From: Pseudomonas karstica
GTDB taxonomy: Bacteria > Pseudomonadota > Gammaproteobacteria > Pseudomonadales > Pseudomonadaceae
Direction: 5' to 3'
DNA: 64,000 nucleotides
Assembly (NCBI RefSeq): GCF_009707515.1
Contig: NZ_WLYI01000025.1
Location: forward strand, 1-64,000
Both the position numbers and the translations under genes were made by a program. The notes below the pieces were generated by a model. That model made no database searches. It was not told the DNA's origin and worked only from the letters and a program-made list of their open reading frames with translations. Within the stretch, counting starts at the first letter, position 1; each line of letters begins with the position of its first letter. Shown one piece after another: positions 1-7,923 of the stretch.

Positions 1-456
1 CCGTTTGGGCCTTGAAATTGTTGAAGGTCCTGCGGCCCTTATCGCAGCCTCGTGCCTCGACAGCGGCTACAAAGACCGCGCCGATCTCCTGTAGCCGCTG
101 GCGCAGCCTGCGATCGGCTGCGCAGCAGTCGTCTGGGCCTTGGAATTGTTGAAGGTCCTGCGGCCCTTATCGCAGCCTCGTACCTCGACAGCGGCTACAA
201 AGACCGCGCCGATCTCCTGTAGCCGCTGGCGCAGCCTGCGATCGGCTGCGCAGCAGTCGTCTGGGCCTTGAAATTGTTGAAGGTCCTGCGGCCCTTATCG
301 CAGCCTCGTGCCTCGACAGCGGCTACATAGACCGCGCCGACCGCCTGTAGCCGCTGGCGCAGCCTGCGATCGGCTGCGCAGCAGTCGCTGGGGTTTTGAA
401 ATTGCTGAAGGTCCTGCGGCCCTTATCGCAGCCTCGTGCCTCGACAGCGGCTACAG
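1..456. repeat. Tandem array of 128-bp REP doublets (BIME)
   Basis: A unit of 128 bp repeats about 3.6 times, recognised by the recurring GGGCCTTG/GGGTTTTG block at 7, 135, 263 and 391. Each unit contains two facing REP palindromes: one around GCAGCCTGCGATCGGCTGCG, and the inverted arm ending in CGACAGCGGCTAC. Copies differ by only a few bases. The left edge is cut by the window. No gene is seen on either strand. The same doublet occurs once more at about 21957-22070. Such arrays are typical extragenic repeats of fluorescent pseudomonads; the tandem amplification is the notable point. Confidence 0.9.
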
Positions 457-948
457 TCGAGCAGGCCCGCTTGTCTCCCGTGTCAGCTCAGCCGGCAAGG
501 CGCCGGCCGTCTTGATGGTCTTGGTGACGATGTAGGTGAAGTAGCGTTCGATGCCCAAATCATCGAGCAACAGTTGGTCGATGAAGCGCTGGTAGTGGTC
601 GATGTCCGGGGACTGGATCATCGCCATGTAGTCGACACCGCCGCCAGTGGCGTAGCAGAAGGCGACTTCGCTGGCCTCGTTCATTCGTTGCTCGAAGCGC
701 CGCATGTCCTGGGCGGTGTGGCGGGCCAGGGTGATTTCCACCAGTACTTGCTGGCTTTTGAATACCGCGCTCCAATCGACCTGGGCACGGTAGCCTTTGA
801 TCAGGCCCAACGCTTCCAGTTTGCGCACTCGTTCCCAGGCCGGGGTAACCGACAGGTTGATGGCCTCGGCCAGGCTCGACTTGGTGATGCGCCCATCCTC
901 GGCGAGGATGCGCAGGATTTTCAGGTCGTAGCGGTCGAGTTTGTGCAC
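451..948 (-). CDS. asnR: Lrp/AsnC-family regulator of ectoine catabolism (AsnR/DoeX)
   Basis: About 165 residues. An N-terminal helix-turn-helix (LDRYDLKILRILAEDGRITK, then SLAEAINLSVTPAWERVRKL) is followed by the alpha/beta effector-binding (RAM) domain, the Lrp/AsnC layout. Homologues (DoeX in Halomonas, AsnR in Ruegeria) accompany ectoine-degradation genes, and here the gene follows eutE by about 30 bp in the same direction. There is no in-frame ATG at the 5' end; GTG at 948 is chosen because it gives the family N terminus (MHKLDRYDLKIL), has GGAG 11 bases upstream and avoids overlapping eutE. The TAG stop lies inside the first bases of a REP palindrome, so the REP array abuts and supplies the gene's end. 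The effector is not visible; diaminobutyrate or a related intermediate is an inference. Confidence 0.8.
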   Translation of the reverse strand: MHKLDRYDLKILRILAEDGRITKSSLAEAINLSVTPAWERVRKLEALGLIKGYRAQVDWSAVFKSQQVLVEITLARHTAQDMRRFEQRMNEASEVAFCYATGGGVDYMAMIQSPDIDHYQRFIDQLLLDDLGIERYFTYIVTKTIKTAGALPAELTRETSGPARL

Positions 949-977
949 GGGCCGTGGGTCTCCAGAACGATCAAGTT

Positions 978-1979
978 TCAGGTCAGTACTTCGGCGATCA
1001 CCGCCAGCGTGTCCCCACACTGCACCAACCCCGGAAAATGCCGCGCAGCCAGCAAGCCACTGCGCGCCGCACGGTATTCCACCGGGGCGACACCGCTACG
1101 GGTGACGTCGTACACGCGGGCGATAAGATCGCCCTGGCTCACGGTGTCGCCCAGGTCCCGGCACATTTCCAACAGGCCGTCGTGCTCGCTGGCGATAAAA
1201 CAATCGGCATCAGGCATATCGAGCATCGTTGACTCCCCAAGTTCGACCTCACCTTGAAGAATCCCCGCATGCACCAGCAGGTTGCGCACTCCGCGTTCGG
1301 CAATTGCCACGCTGTGCGCCGTGGACGAGCCACCACCGCCCAGTTCGGTAGTCACAAAGACCTTGCCCTGGCTTTCGGCGGCGGTGTCGTACATCGCCCC
1401 GGCGTCCAACTCCAGCATGCGCATGCTGTAGGGCGCGTTGAAGGCGCGCATGCCGGCTTCGCATTGGGCCTGCTGCTGTTTGTCGGGCAGCACGTGGCAG
1501 GCGGCGAACGGCAGAAAGTCCAGGGTGCGGCCACCGGAATGGATATCCAGCACGATGTCGGCCAGAGGCAGCAAGGTACGGGTGAAGTAGTCGGCGATTT
1601 TCTCGGTCACGGTACCGTCCGGCTTACCGGGAAAGCTGCGGTTGAGGTTGCCTTTGTCGATGGGTGAGGTGCGCCGGCCAGCATGAAATGCCGGGGTGTT
1701 CATGAACGGTACGATAATCAACCGGCCACTGACGTCGGCCGCGTCCAGGCCCTGGGCCAATTTGCTCAGGGCCACCGGGCCTTCGTATTCATCACCATGA
1801 TTACCGCCGGTGAGCAGTGCAGTCGGCCCTCGGCCATGCTGGATCACGGTGACGGGAATCATCACCGCGCCCCAGGCCGAATCGTCCCGGGAATATGGCA
1901 GCTTGAGAAAGCCATGCTGCACGCCGTCGCGATTGAAATCCACGGTGGCGCTGATGGGGTTGTCGGGCAAGTCGCTCAT
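978..1979 (-). CDS. eutE: N-alpha-acetyl-diaminobutyrate deacetylase (EutE/DoeB)
   Basis: 333 residues of the succinylglutamate desuccinylase/aspartoacylase (M14-like zinc) family. Visible zinc-site motifs are GGNHGDEYEG (His and Glu ligands) near residue 57-66 and DIHSGG near 145-150, plus a downstream catalytic-Glu region (TTELGGGG). In ectoine breakdown DoeB/EutE removes the acetyl group from N-alpha-acetyl-L-2,4-diaminobutyrate formed by EutD, giving L-2,4-diaminobutyrate. The ATG at 1979 is three bases after the eutD stop, consistent with one transcript and with the reported physical partnership of hydrolase and deacetylase. Family membership is clear; the substrate comes from the surrounding ectoine genes. 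Confidence 0.88.
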   Translation of the reverse strand: MSDLPDNPISATVDFNRDGVQHGFLKLPYSRDDSAWGAVMIPVTVIQHGRGPTALLTGGNHGDEYEGPVALSKLAQGLDAADVSGRLIIVPFMNTPAFHAGRRTSPIDKGNLNRSFPGKPDGTVTEKIADYFTRTLLPLADIVLDIHSGGRTLDFLPFAACHVLPDKQQQAQCEAGMRAFNAPYSMRMLELDAGAMYDTAAESQGKVFVTTELGGGGSSTAHSVAIAERGVRNLLVHAGILQGEVELGESTMLDMPDADCFIASEHDGLLEMCRDLGDTVSQGDLIARVYDVTRSGVAPVEYRAARSGLLAARHFPGLVQCGDTLAVIAEVLT

Positions 1980-1982
1980 GGC

Positions 1983-3173
1983 TCAATCCTTGACGAACAG
2001 TTGGCGTGGCACGTTGCACAGCGTCTCGACACCGGTGTCGGTGATCAAAATGCTTTCGGTGATTTCCAGGCCCCAATCGTCCATCCACAACCCGGGCATA
2101 AAGTGGAAAGTCATGCTCGGCTGCAACACGCTGGTGTCGCCAGGGCGCAGGCTCATGGTGCGCTCGCCCCAATCCGGTGGATAACTGATACCGATCGGGT
2201 AACCGCAGCGGCTGTCTTTGTGGATGCCGAATTTCTCCAGCACTTTGAAAAACGCCACGGCGATGTCACCGGTGGTATTGCCAGGCTTTGCGGCTTCGAG
2301 GCCGGCGGCGATGCCTTCGACCACGGCTTTTTCACCATCGATAAAGTGCTGCGGCGGCTTGCCCAGGTAGATGGTGCGGGATAACGGGCAGTGGTAACGC
2401 TTGTAGCACCCGGCAATTTCGAAAAAGGTACCGGCGCCTTTTTCGAACGGCGTATCGTCCCAAGTCAAGTGCGGTGCACTGGCGTCGGCGCCGGTAGGCA
2501 ACAGCGGCACGATTGCGGGGTAGTCACCGCCATGACCGTCGGCGCCGAGGATGCCGCTGCTGTAGATCTCGGCCACCAGCTCGTTTTTGCGCATGCCCGG
2601 TTCGATGCGCTCAAGGATGCGCCCGTGCATGTTTTCGACGATACGCGCGGCGATGCGCATATAGGCGATTTCCTGGGGCGACTTGATCGCCCGCTGCCAG
2701 TTCACCAGCCCTGCCGCGTCGATGAAGGTGGCATTCGGCAGGTGCTTTTGCAGCGATAGGTAGGCGGCGGCGCTGAAATAATAATTGTCCATTTCCACGC
2801 CGATATTCAGCGTGTCCCAACCCCGGGCACTGATGACTTCCCGTGACAGATAATCCATGGGATGACGTTCCCGCGATTGCACGTAAATGTCCGGGTAGCC
2901 GACGATGTTCTCGTGTTGCATGAACACCGTACGCTTGGCGCCGTTGGCATCCTGGCCGCGACCAAACCACACCGGTTCGCCGTCCAGGGCCAGCAGCACA
3001 CATTGGTGCACATAGAACGACCAGCCATCGTAGCCGGTCAGCCAGGCCATGTTGGAAGGGTCTGTAACCAGCAGCAACTCAATGCCCTGCCCTTGCATAG
3101 CCTGGCGCACCTTGAGCAGGCGCTGGGCGTATTCCGCTCGTTCGAACGGTAGGTTGACGACTATCTGAGACAT
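1983..3173 (-). CDS. eutD: Ectoine hydrolase (EutD/DoeA)
   Basis: About 396 residues with the M24 peptidase/creatinase 'pita-bread' fold: an N-terminal domain with LLVTDPSNMAWLTGYDGWSF and a C-terminal catalytic domain (MRKNELVAEIYSSG, HLTWDD, FFEIAGCYKRYHCPLSRTIY). DoeA/EutD opens the ectoine ring to N-acetyl-diaminobutyrate in the cytoplasm. The start at 3173 (MSQIVVNLPFERAEYAQRL) is preferred over in-frame ATG 3179 and a more distant start because AGAGGA lies seven bases upstream of 3173. Because of the eutC frameshift the eutC tail now runs 13 bases into this gene and across its ribosome-binding site. Confidence 0.88.
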   Translation of the reverse strand: MSQIVVNLPFERAEYAQRLLKVRQAMQGQGIELLLVTDPSNMAWLTGYDGWSFYVHQCVLLALDGEPVWFGRGQDANGAKRTVFMQHENIVGYPDIYVQSRERHPMDYLSREVISARGWDTLNIGVEMDNYYFSAAAYLSLQKHLPNATFIDAAGLVNWQRAIKSPQEIAYMRIAARIVENMHGRILERIEPGMRKNELVAEIYSSGILGADGHGGDYPAIVPLLPTGADASAPHLTWDDTPFEKGAGTFFEIAGCYKRYHCPLSRTIYLGKPPQHFIDGEKAVVEGIAAGLEAAKPGNTTGDIAVAFFKVLEKFGIHKDSRCGYPIGISYPPDWGERTMSLRPGDTSVLQPSMTFHFMPGLWMDDWGLEITESILITDTGVETLCNVPRQLFVKD

Positions 3174-4219
3174 GCACATGTCCTCTGATAAATGACGCAC
3201 GAATGAAGTGAATCAGCTGGAAAACTGCAAACCCTTGTCGGCCGAACGCGCACGTTCGAACGCGCACGTTCGAACGCCAGATTGGCCATGGCCGTGTCCT
3301 GGGCGCCAGTGCCGGTAAGGTCACATAGAGTGATTTGCGCGGCATCGGTGCGCCCGGGGCGCTGGCCTGCCAATACCTGGCCCAGTTCCGCCAGGCGCGA
3401 TTCGTCGACCTGCACCCCAGCCGCCAGGGCATGGTGCAGTTCGCCGAGGATGCGGGTCTGGCTCAAGCGATCCGCCACATAGCGGTCGACCTTGGCCAAG
3501 GCCTGGGGCGCGATTTCGTTTTTGTGTTCGGCGTCGGAGCCCATGGCCGTGATGTGCAGGCCGGGGTGCAAGTGGTGGGCCTGGATCAAGGGCTCGCGGC
3601 TTGGGGTGCAGGTGATGGCGATGTCCACGTCAGCCAGGGCCTCCTCGATGCTGGCGCATGCAACGACCGCCAGGCCACTACTGCGTACCAGCTCGGCGCA
3701 GAAATCCTGCGCCTTGGCACTGTCCCGTGCCCAGACACGAACCTGTTCAATCGGTCGCACCAGGCGCAGCGCCTGCAATTGCAACGCTGCCTGCTCGCCG
3801 GCGCCAATCAGCGCCACGCGGCGACTGTCGACACGTGACAATAAACGCGCGGCCACCGCACCGGCAGCGGCCGTACGCACCGCTGTCAGGTAGCCGTTAT
3901 CGAGCAACAACGCCTCTAATAACCCGGTGCGCGCCGACAACAGCATCATCATGCCGTTGAGGCTTGGCAGGCCGAGTTTCGGATTGTCGAAAAAGCCCGG
4001 GCTGACCTTGATCGCAAACCGCTCAAGGCCTGGCAGGTACGCGGTCTTCACGTCCACCTCGCCGTTGTGTTCAGGGATGTCCAGACGCAGGATCGGCGGC
4101 ATGGCAACGGCCGCGGTGGCCAGCAGCACAAAAGCCTGTTCGATGGCTTCGATACTCGGCAAATCCAGGTCGACGCAGGCGCGCAGATCGGCTTCGCTTA
4201 ACAGGGTGACTTGACTCAT
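3161..4219 (-). CDS. eutC: Ornithine cyclodeaminase-family protein EutC, 3' end frameshifted
   Basis: About 352 residues of the ornithine cyclodeaminase/mu-crystallin family: substrate-binding N-terminal half (VDVKTAYLPGLERFAIKVSPGF), Rossmann NAD site (VALIGAGEQAALQLQALRLV), and the C-terminal block TGTGAQDTAMANLAFERAR. EutC belongs to the eut genes thought to process 5-hydroxyectoine towards ectoine. ATG 4219 is chosen over TTG 4222. A 14-bp tandem duplication at 3243-3270 shifts the last codons: with one copy removed the protein would end SADKGLQFSS and stop at 3213-3215. As it stands it gains an unrelated tail (SNVRVRPTRVCSFPAD...) and overlaps eutD. The core domain is intact, so activity may survive. 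Confidence 0.8.
   Translation of the reverse strand: MSQVTLLSEADLRACVDLDLPSIEAIEQAFVLLATAAVAMPPILRLDIPEHNGEVDVKTAYLPGLERFAIKVSPGFFDNPKLGLPSLNGMMMLLSARTGLLEALLLDNGYLTAVRTAAAGAVAARLLSRVDSRRVALIGAGEQAALQLQALRLVRPIEQVRVWARDSAKAQDFCAELVRSSGLAVVACASIEEALADVDIAITCTPSREPLIQAHHLHPGLHITAMGSDAEHKNEIAPQALAKVDRYVADRLSQTRILGELHHALAAGVQVDESRLAELGQVLAGQRPGRTDAAQITLCDLTGTGAQDTAMANLAFERARSNVRVRPTRVCSFPADSLHSCVIYQRTCACLR
3243..3276. repeat. 14-bp tandem duplication inside eutC
   Basis: The unit CGAACGCGCACGTT occurs at 3243-3256 and 3257-3270, followed by a partial third copy (CGAACG, 3271-3276). Fourteen is not a multiple of three, so the extra copy changes the reading frame of the eutC 3' end. Removing it in silico restores a stop 39 bases before the eutD start. 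Confidence 0.9.
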
Positions 4220-4252
4220 CAACGTAGCGCTCCCGTTCGTTATTGTTGTGAT

Positions 4253-5224
4253 TTACGCGTCGAGGCCATTGAGCACACGCAGGTGCTGATCGATATCGAC
4301 GTTGCGCCCGCTGACCACCACCACAATCGGTCCGCGCGGCTCGATCAGGCCATCAAGCAGAGCCGCGATGCCCACCACCGCCGCACCTTCCAGTACCAGG
4401 CGCTCCTGGCGATAGGCATGGCGCAGGGCATTGGCGATGGAAGCTTCACTGAGCAGGTGCAGGTGATCGCAAAGGTCGAGGGTCATGTTGAAGGTGTAGT
4501 GGTTGTCCAGGCCGATGCCGCCGCCCAGGGAGTCGGCAAGGGTCGACAGCTCTTCGACTTCCAGTGGATGGCCTGCCGCGAGGCTGGCGTGCATGGCTGC
4601 GCCGCGCTGCATGCTGATGCCGTGGGTGACGATCTGCGGGCTGGCACTTTTGATCGCCAGGGCCACGCCGGCGAACAGGCCACCGCCGGACAACGGCACG
4701 AGGACTTGCGCCACATCGGGTAACTGCTCGAGAATTTCCAGGCCCAGAGTGCCCTGGCCGGCGATGATCGCGGGATGATCGAACGGTGGCAGCAAGGTCG
4801 CGCCCAGCTCGTTGGCAATTCGCTCGGCTTCACGCTGGGCATCGTCCTGGGAGTGGCCGACGATACACACTTCGGCACCCAGTTCACGAATGGCCTGAAC
4901 CTTGTTCTCGGGTACAAGGTGCGACAAACAAATGGTGGCCTTGACCCCTTGCCGGGACGCGGCGTAAGCCAGGGCGCGACCGTGGTTGCCGGTCGATGCC
5001 GCCACCACCCCACGCGCCTTTTGCCTGGCATCGAGTTGTGCCACCGCATTGCTCGCACCGCGTAATTTGAAGCTACCGGTGATCTGCTGGGACTCAAGCT
5101 TGAGGTACACCGCCACACCCATCTGTTGCGACAGGCTCGGCGAATACTCCATGGCGGTACGCCGCACCTGCGACTCGATCCGCTGGCGAGCGAGGTAAAT
5201 ATCGTTTAGCTGCAACGCTGGCAT
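4253..5224 (-). CDS. eutB: Threonine dehydratase-like PLP enzyme EutB (hydroxyectoine branch)
   Basis: 323 residues, fold-type II PLP enzyme of the serine/threonine dehydratase family. The PLP lysine is in SFKLRGASNA, the substrate loop is STGNHGRALAYAA and the phosphate-binding glycine loop is SGGGLFAG. In eut clusters EutB is proposed to act with EutA and EutC on a hydroxyectoine-derived compound. The start at 5224 (MPALQLNDIYLA) is preferred to an upstream ATG at 5239 because GGGAGGTG lies just before 5224 and would be inside the longer form. A putative EnuR palindrome lies about 57-73 bp upstream. No eutA lies between eutB and enuR. A general threonine/serine dehydratase is the alternative; context argues against it. 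Confidence 0.82.
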   Translation of the reverse strand: MPALQLNDIYLARQRIESQVRRTAMEYSPSLSQQMGVAVYLKLESQQITGSFKLRGASNAVAQLDARQKARGVVAASTGNHGRALAYAASRQGVKATICLSHLVPENKVQAIRELGAEVCIVGHSQDDAQREAERIANELGATLLPPFDHPAIIAGQGTLGLEILEQLPDVAQVLVPLSGGGLFAGVALAIKSASPQIVTHGISMQRGAAMHASLAAGHPLEVEELSTLADSLGGGIGLDNHYTFNMTLDLCDHLHLLSEASIANALRHAYRQERLVLEGAAVVGIAALLDGLIEPRGPIVVVVSGRNVDIDQHLRVLNGLDA

Positions 5225-5280
5225 GACCACCTCCCACATGGGTATTGGGCGCAGTCTAAGAGGGCTTGATTGTCGCGATG

Positions 5281-5297
5281 AATGTACTAGGGCAATT
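5281..5297. promoter_or_regulatory. Putative EnuR operator upstream of eutB
   Basis: On the minus strand this reads AATTGCCCTAGTACATT, a near-palindrome of form TTG-NN-CTAG-NN-CAT. It matches 13 of 17 bases, including the CCTAGT core, of the element at 6778-6794. Its place just before the first catabolic gene, and the absence of other shared sequence, suggest a site for EnuR. No footprint evidence is available here. Confidence 0.5.
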
Positions 5298-5321
5298 TAA
5301 CCGACAAACTTTTCGGCTCGC

Positions 5322-6716
5322 TCAAAAGTCATGAATCTGCGGGTACTGGCCGAATATTTCACGCATGCCTATCAGTGCATCGCGCATTTCTTCATCACTG
5401 CATTCGGCACCGACACACAACCGTACAGCCCGTGGTCGCGGCGTGCCGCGCACGGTGAAAGGATCGGGCGAAGTGACCGCAATATGTTTGTGGCGCAGTG
5501 CCCGTACCAGGCTATCAAGCTCCCAATGGGCGGGTATCCCGACCCAGGCATTCAAGGCATGAGGATGTTGGCCGAGCAGGTATTCATCCAGGTATTCGCG
5601 GACCATCGCCTGGCGCCCGGCCAACAGGTTGCGTTGCAGGCCCACCAGGGTGTCGGCGCGACCGTCGCGAATCCAGCGCGCCGCAATCTCCGAGACCATG
5701 GGCGTCGCCATCCAACTGTTGACCCGCAAGATACTTTCGGTGCGCAACGCCAGGCGCTTGGGCACCACCAGATAGCCGATGCGCAAACCGGTGAGCACCG
5801 ACTTGGTCATGCTGGTGCAATAGAATGACAGTTCCGGCAGGTAATGACTGATCGGTGGCGCGCGCTTCTGGTCCAGCAACGGGCCATATACATCGTCCTC
5901 GATGATGTGCACGCCGAAACGCCGGGCGATGTCGGCGATCTCGCGACGACGGCTGTCGGGCATCAAGCTGGTAGTCGGGTTATTCAGGTTCGGGGTGCAG
6001 ACCAGCGCGGTGATCCGCTCATTGCTGCACATGTCTTCGAAATGCTCCGGGTCGATGCCATGACGGTCCGTCTCCAGGCCCTTGAGAGTAAAGCCCAGCA
6101 CCTGGGAGTTGCCGATCACGCCGTGGTCGGTGAGCCCTTCACAGAGCACCACATCATCGGGGCCGGCCAGGGATGCCAAGGCCAGAAAGATCCCGTGGGC
6201 GGCGCCATTGGTGATCAGGATGTCATCGCGCTCCACCCGCAGGCCCTGCCGGCCGATCCAGTGCATGGCGGCGTCGCGGTGAGCCTCGAAACCGGCAATC
6301 GGACGAAAGGCATGAATCCACGGCTGATCGTCTTCGGTGCTGAGTTCACGGCAGGTCTCACGCCAGAACTGATCGTGCTCGCGCGTATGCAGGATGCGGG
6401 TGATGGAGAAGTCCACCAGGGCCCGCTCGGGGCTGTCGAGGATATAGGTGGCCACCCGATCGCTCATGCGCCGCGAGACAAAGCTGCCGCGCCCGACTTC
6501 ACACCGCACCAGGCCTTGGCGCTCCAGCTCCTTGTAGGCATTGGTGACGGTTTGCACGCTGATGCCCATGGCATCGGCCATGTGCCGTTGCGGTGGCAGG
6601 CGCTGATCGTTGGCCAGCACGCCTTGCTCGATATCGTCGGCAATCGCCTGTACCAGTATTTTGTATTTAGACTCGCCGCTGCGGGCGCTTTGCAATGCTG
6701 CTTTCCACGTATCCAT
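5322..6716 (-). CDS. enuR: MocR/GabR-type GntR regulator EnuR
   Basis: About 464 residues. An N-terminal GntR winged helix (YKILVQAIADDIEQGVLANDQRLPPQRHMADAMGIS..., residues about 15-85) is fused to an aminotransferase class I-like domain with the PLP-type lysine in CTSMTKSVLTGLRIGYLVVP. EnuR regulators hold PLP and sense ectoine-derived metabolites such as diaminobutyrate, relieving repression of ectoine genes. The gene lies between the divergent ehu importer and the eut genes, as expected. The start at 6716 (MDTWKAALQSARSG) is favoured: longer in-frame starts (6755, 6830) lack a clear ribosome site, and the 6830 form would include the candidate operator at 6778-6794 within its coding sequence. 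The start remains uncertain. Confidence 0.85.
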   Translation of the reverse strand: MDTWKAALQSARSGESKYKILVQAIADDIEQGVLANDQRLPPQRHMADAMGISVQTVTNAYKELERQGLVRCEVGRGSFVSRRMSDRVATYILDSPERALVDFSITRILHTREHDQFWRETCRELSTEDDQPWIHAFRPIAGFEAHRDAAMHWIGRQGLRVERDDILITNGAAHGIFLALASLAGPDDVVLCEGLTDHGVIGNSQVLGFTLKGLETDRHGIDPEHFEDMCSNERITALVCTPNLNNPTTSLMPDSRRREIADIARRFGVHIIEDDVYGPLLDQKRAPPISHYLPELSFYCTSMTKSVLTGLRIGYLVVPKRLALRTESILRVNSWMATPMVSEIAARWIRDGRADTLVGLQRNLLAGRQAMVREYLDEYLLGQHPHALNAWVGIPAHWELDSLVRALRHKHIAVTSPDPFTVRGTPRPRAVRLCVGAECSDEEMRDALIGMREIFGQYPQIHDF

Positions 6717-6777
6717 CGGCGCTAAAACCCGCGTAGGTGCCAGTGCGCACAGCATCCCGCGAGAATCAGTGCAAAGC

Positions 6778-6794
6778 AATTGTCCTAGTGCAAT
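6778..6794. promoter_or_regulatory. Putative EnuR operator in the enuR-ehuB intergenic region
   Basis: The sequence AATTGTCCTAGTGCAAT contains the palindrome TTG-NN-CTAG-NN-CAA. It shares its layout with the element before eutB (5281-5297). It lies 62 bp upstream of the chosen enuR start and about 200 bp upstream of ehuB, so it could serve autoregulation of enuR and control of the importer. Inferred from the shared pattern only. Confidence 0.5.
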
Positions 6795-6997
6795 ACCATG
6801 ATGGCCGGGGCTTTTGTATGCTCGGCCCAAGGTCGATGCAGGGGCCGCTCGTCAGGCCCTCACAATAAAACCAATCGACCTGTACCGGTGCGCGGAGCCA
6901 TCCATGCAATCCGCCCTTGTACGCTTTGCTCTTGTAACACTGCCTCCTACCACAGAGCCGTCGACGACGGGTCCACAAGAAACAGGAGATTTTACCG

Positions 6998-7855
6998 ATG
7001 AGCAATTCCACCTCCCGCACTCCCCATGCGTTGCGTCACCTGTTCGTGGCTGGCGCGATGCTCGGCGTGGCCATCAGCGCCCAGGCCGCCACCACCCTGG
7101 AAACCATTCAGGAAAACAGCAGCATCAGCATCGGCTATGCCAATGAAACGCCTTTTGCGTTTACCGAGACCGACGGTCGGGTGACCGGTGAATCGCCGGA
7201 AATCGCCAAGGCGATCTTCGCCCAAATGGGCATCAAGCAAGTCAATGGTGTGTTAACCGAGTGGGGATCGTTGATCCCGGGCCTGCGCGCCGGGCGTTTC
7301 GATGTGATTGCCGCGGGTATGTACATCACCCCGGCACGCTGCAAGCAGGTGCTGTTCACCGACCCGCAGTATCAACTGCCGGACGCCCTGCTTACTGCCA
7401 AAGGCAACCCGCATAAGCTGCACAGCTATGAAGACATCGCCAAAAACCCCGAGGTAAAACTGGCGATCATGGCCGGCACGGTGAACCTGGCTTATGCGCG
7501 GGACTCAGGCGTAAAAGACTCGCAGATCCTGCAAGTGCCGGACACCACCGCACAATTGCAGGCGGTGCGCGCCGGCCGTGCCGATGCCGCCGTGGGCACT
7601 CAATTGACCATGAAAGGCCTGGCCGCCAAGGGTGGCGAAAAGGTCGAGGCGGTCACCGAGTTCAAGGATGACCCCTCGCACATCGGCTACGGCGCCCTCG
7701 CCTTCCGTCCGGAAGACAAAGAACTGCGGGATGCGGTCAATGCCGAACTGAAAAAATGGCTGGGCTCCGAAGAACACCTCAAGACGGTTGCCCCTTTCGG
7801 CTTCGACAAATCCAACGTGACAAGCAAAACGGCTGCCGAGCTCTGCGCTCAATAG
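6998..7855 (+). CDS. ehuB: Ectoine/hydroxyectoine-binding periplasmic protein EhuB
   Basis: 285 residues. A signal peptide (basic H-A-L-R-H start, hydrophobic VAGAMLGVAI, probable cleavage after AQA near residue 30) precedes a family 3 extracellular solute-binding domain (SISIGYANETPFAFTETDG; RFDVIAAGMYITPAR; AVRAGRADAAVG). It would deliver ectoines to the EhuCD permease. A good ribosome site (AGGAG, nine bases before ATG) is present. The next gene, ehuC, starts 68 bp on. The family alone covers many polar amino acid receptors; the ectoine assignment rests on the adjacent eut and enuR genes. Confidence 0.85.
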   Translation: MSNSTSRTPHALRHLFVAGAMLGVAISAQAATTLETIQENSSISIGYANETPFAFTETDGRVTGESPEIAKAIFAQMGIKQVNGVLTEWGSLIPGLRAGRFDVIAAGMYITPARCKQVLFTDPQYQLPDALLTAKGNPHKLHSYEDIAKNPEVKLAIMAGTVNLAYARDSGVKDSQILQVPDTTAQLQAVRAGRADAAVGTQLTMKGLAAKGGEKVEAVTEFKDDPSHIGYGALAFRPEDKELRDAVNAELKKWLGSEEHLKTVAPFGFDKSNVTSKTAAELCAQ

Positions 7856-7923
7856 TCGAGACAGGCATGGCGCCACGGCGCGATGCCTATTTTTCTGCTT
7901 AATCCGAATGGCCAGGCTGAACC

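Noticed and set aside
1..456. CRISPR-like regular repeats
   Set aside because: Units are 128 bp and nearly identical throughout, with REP palindromes and no unique spacers; no cas genes are present.
436..1257. Plus-strand open frames antisense to asnR and eutE
   Set aside because: High-GC antisense frames over clearly coding minus-strand genes; no domains.
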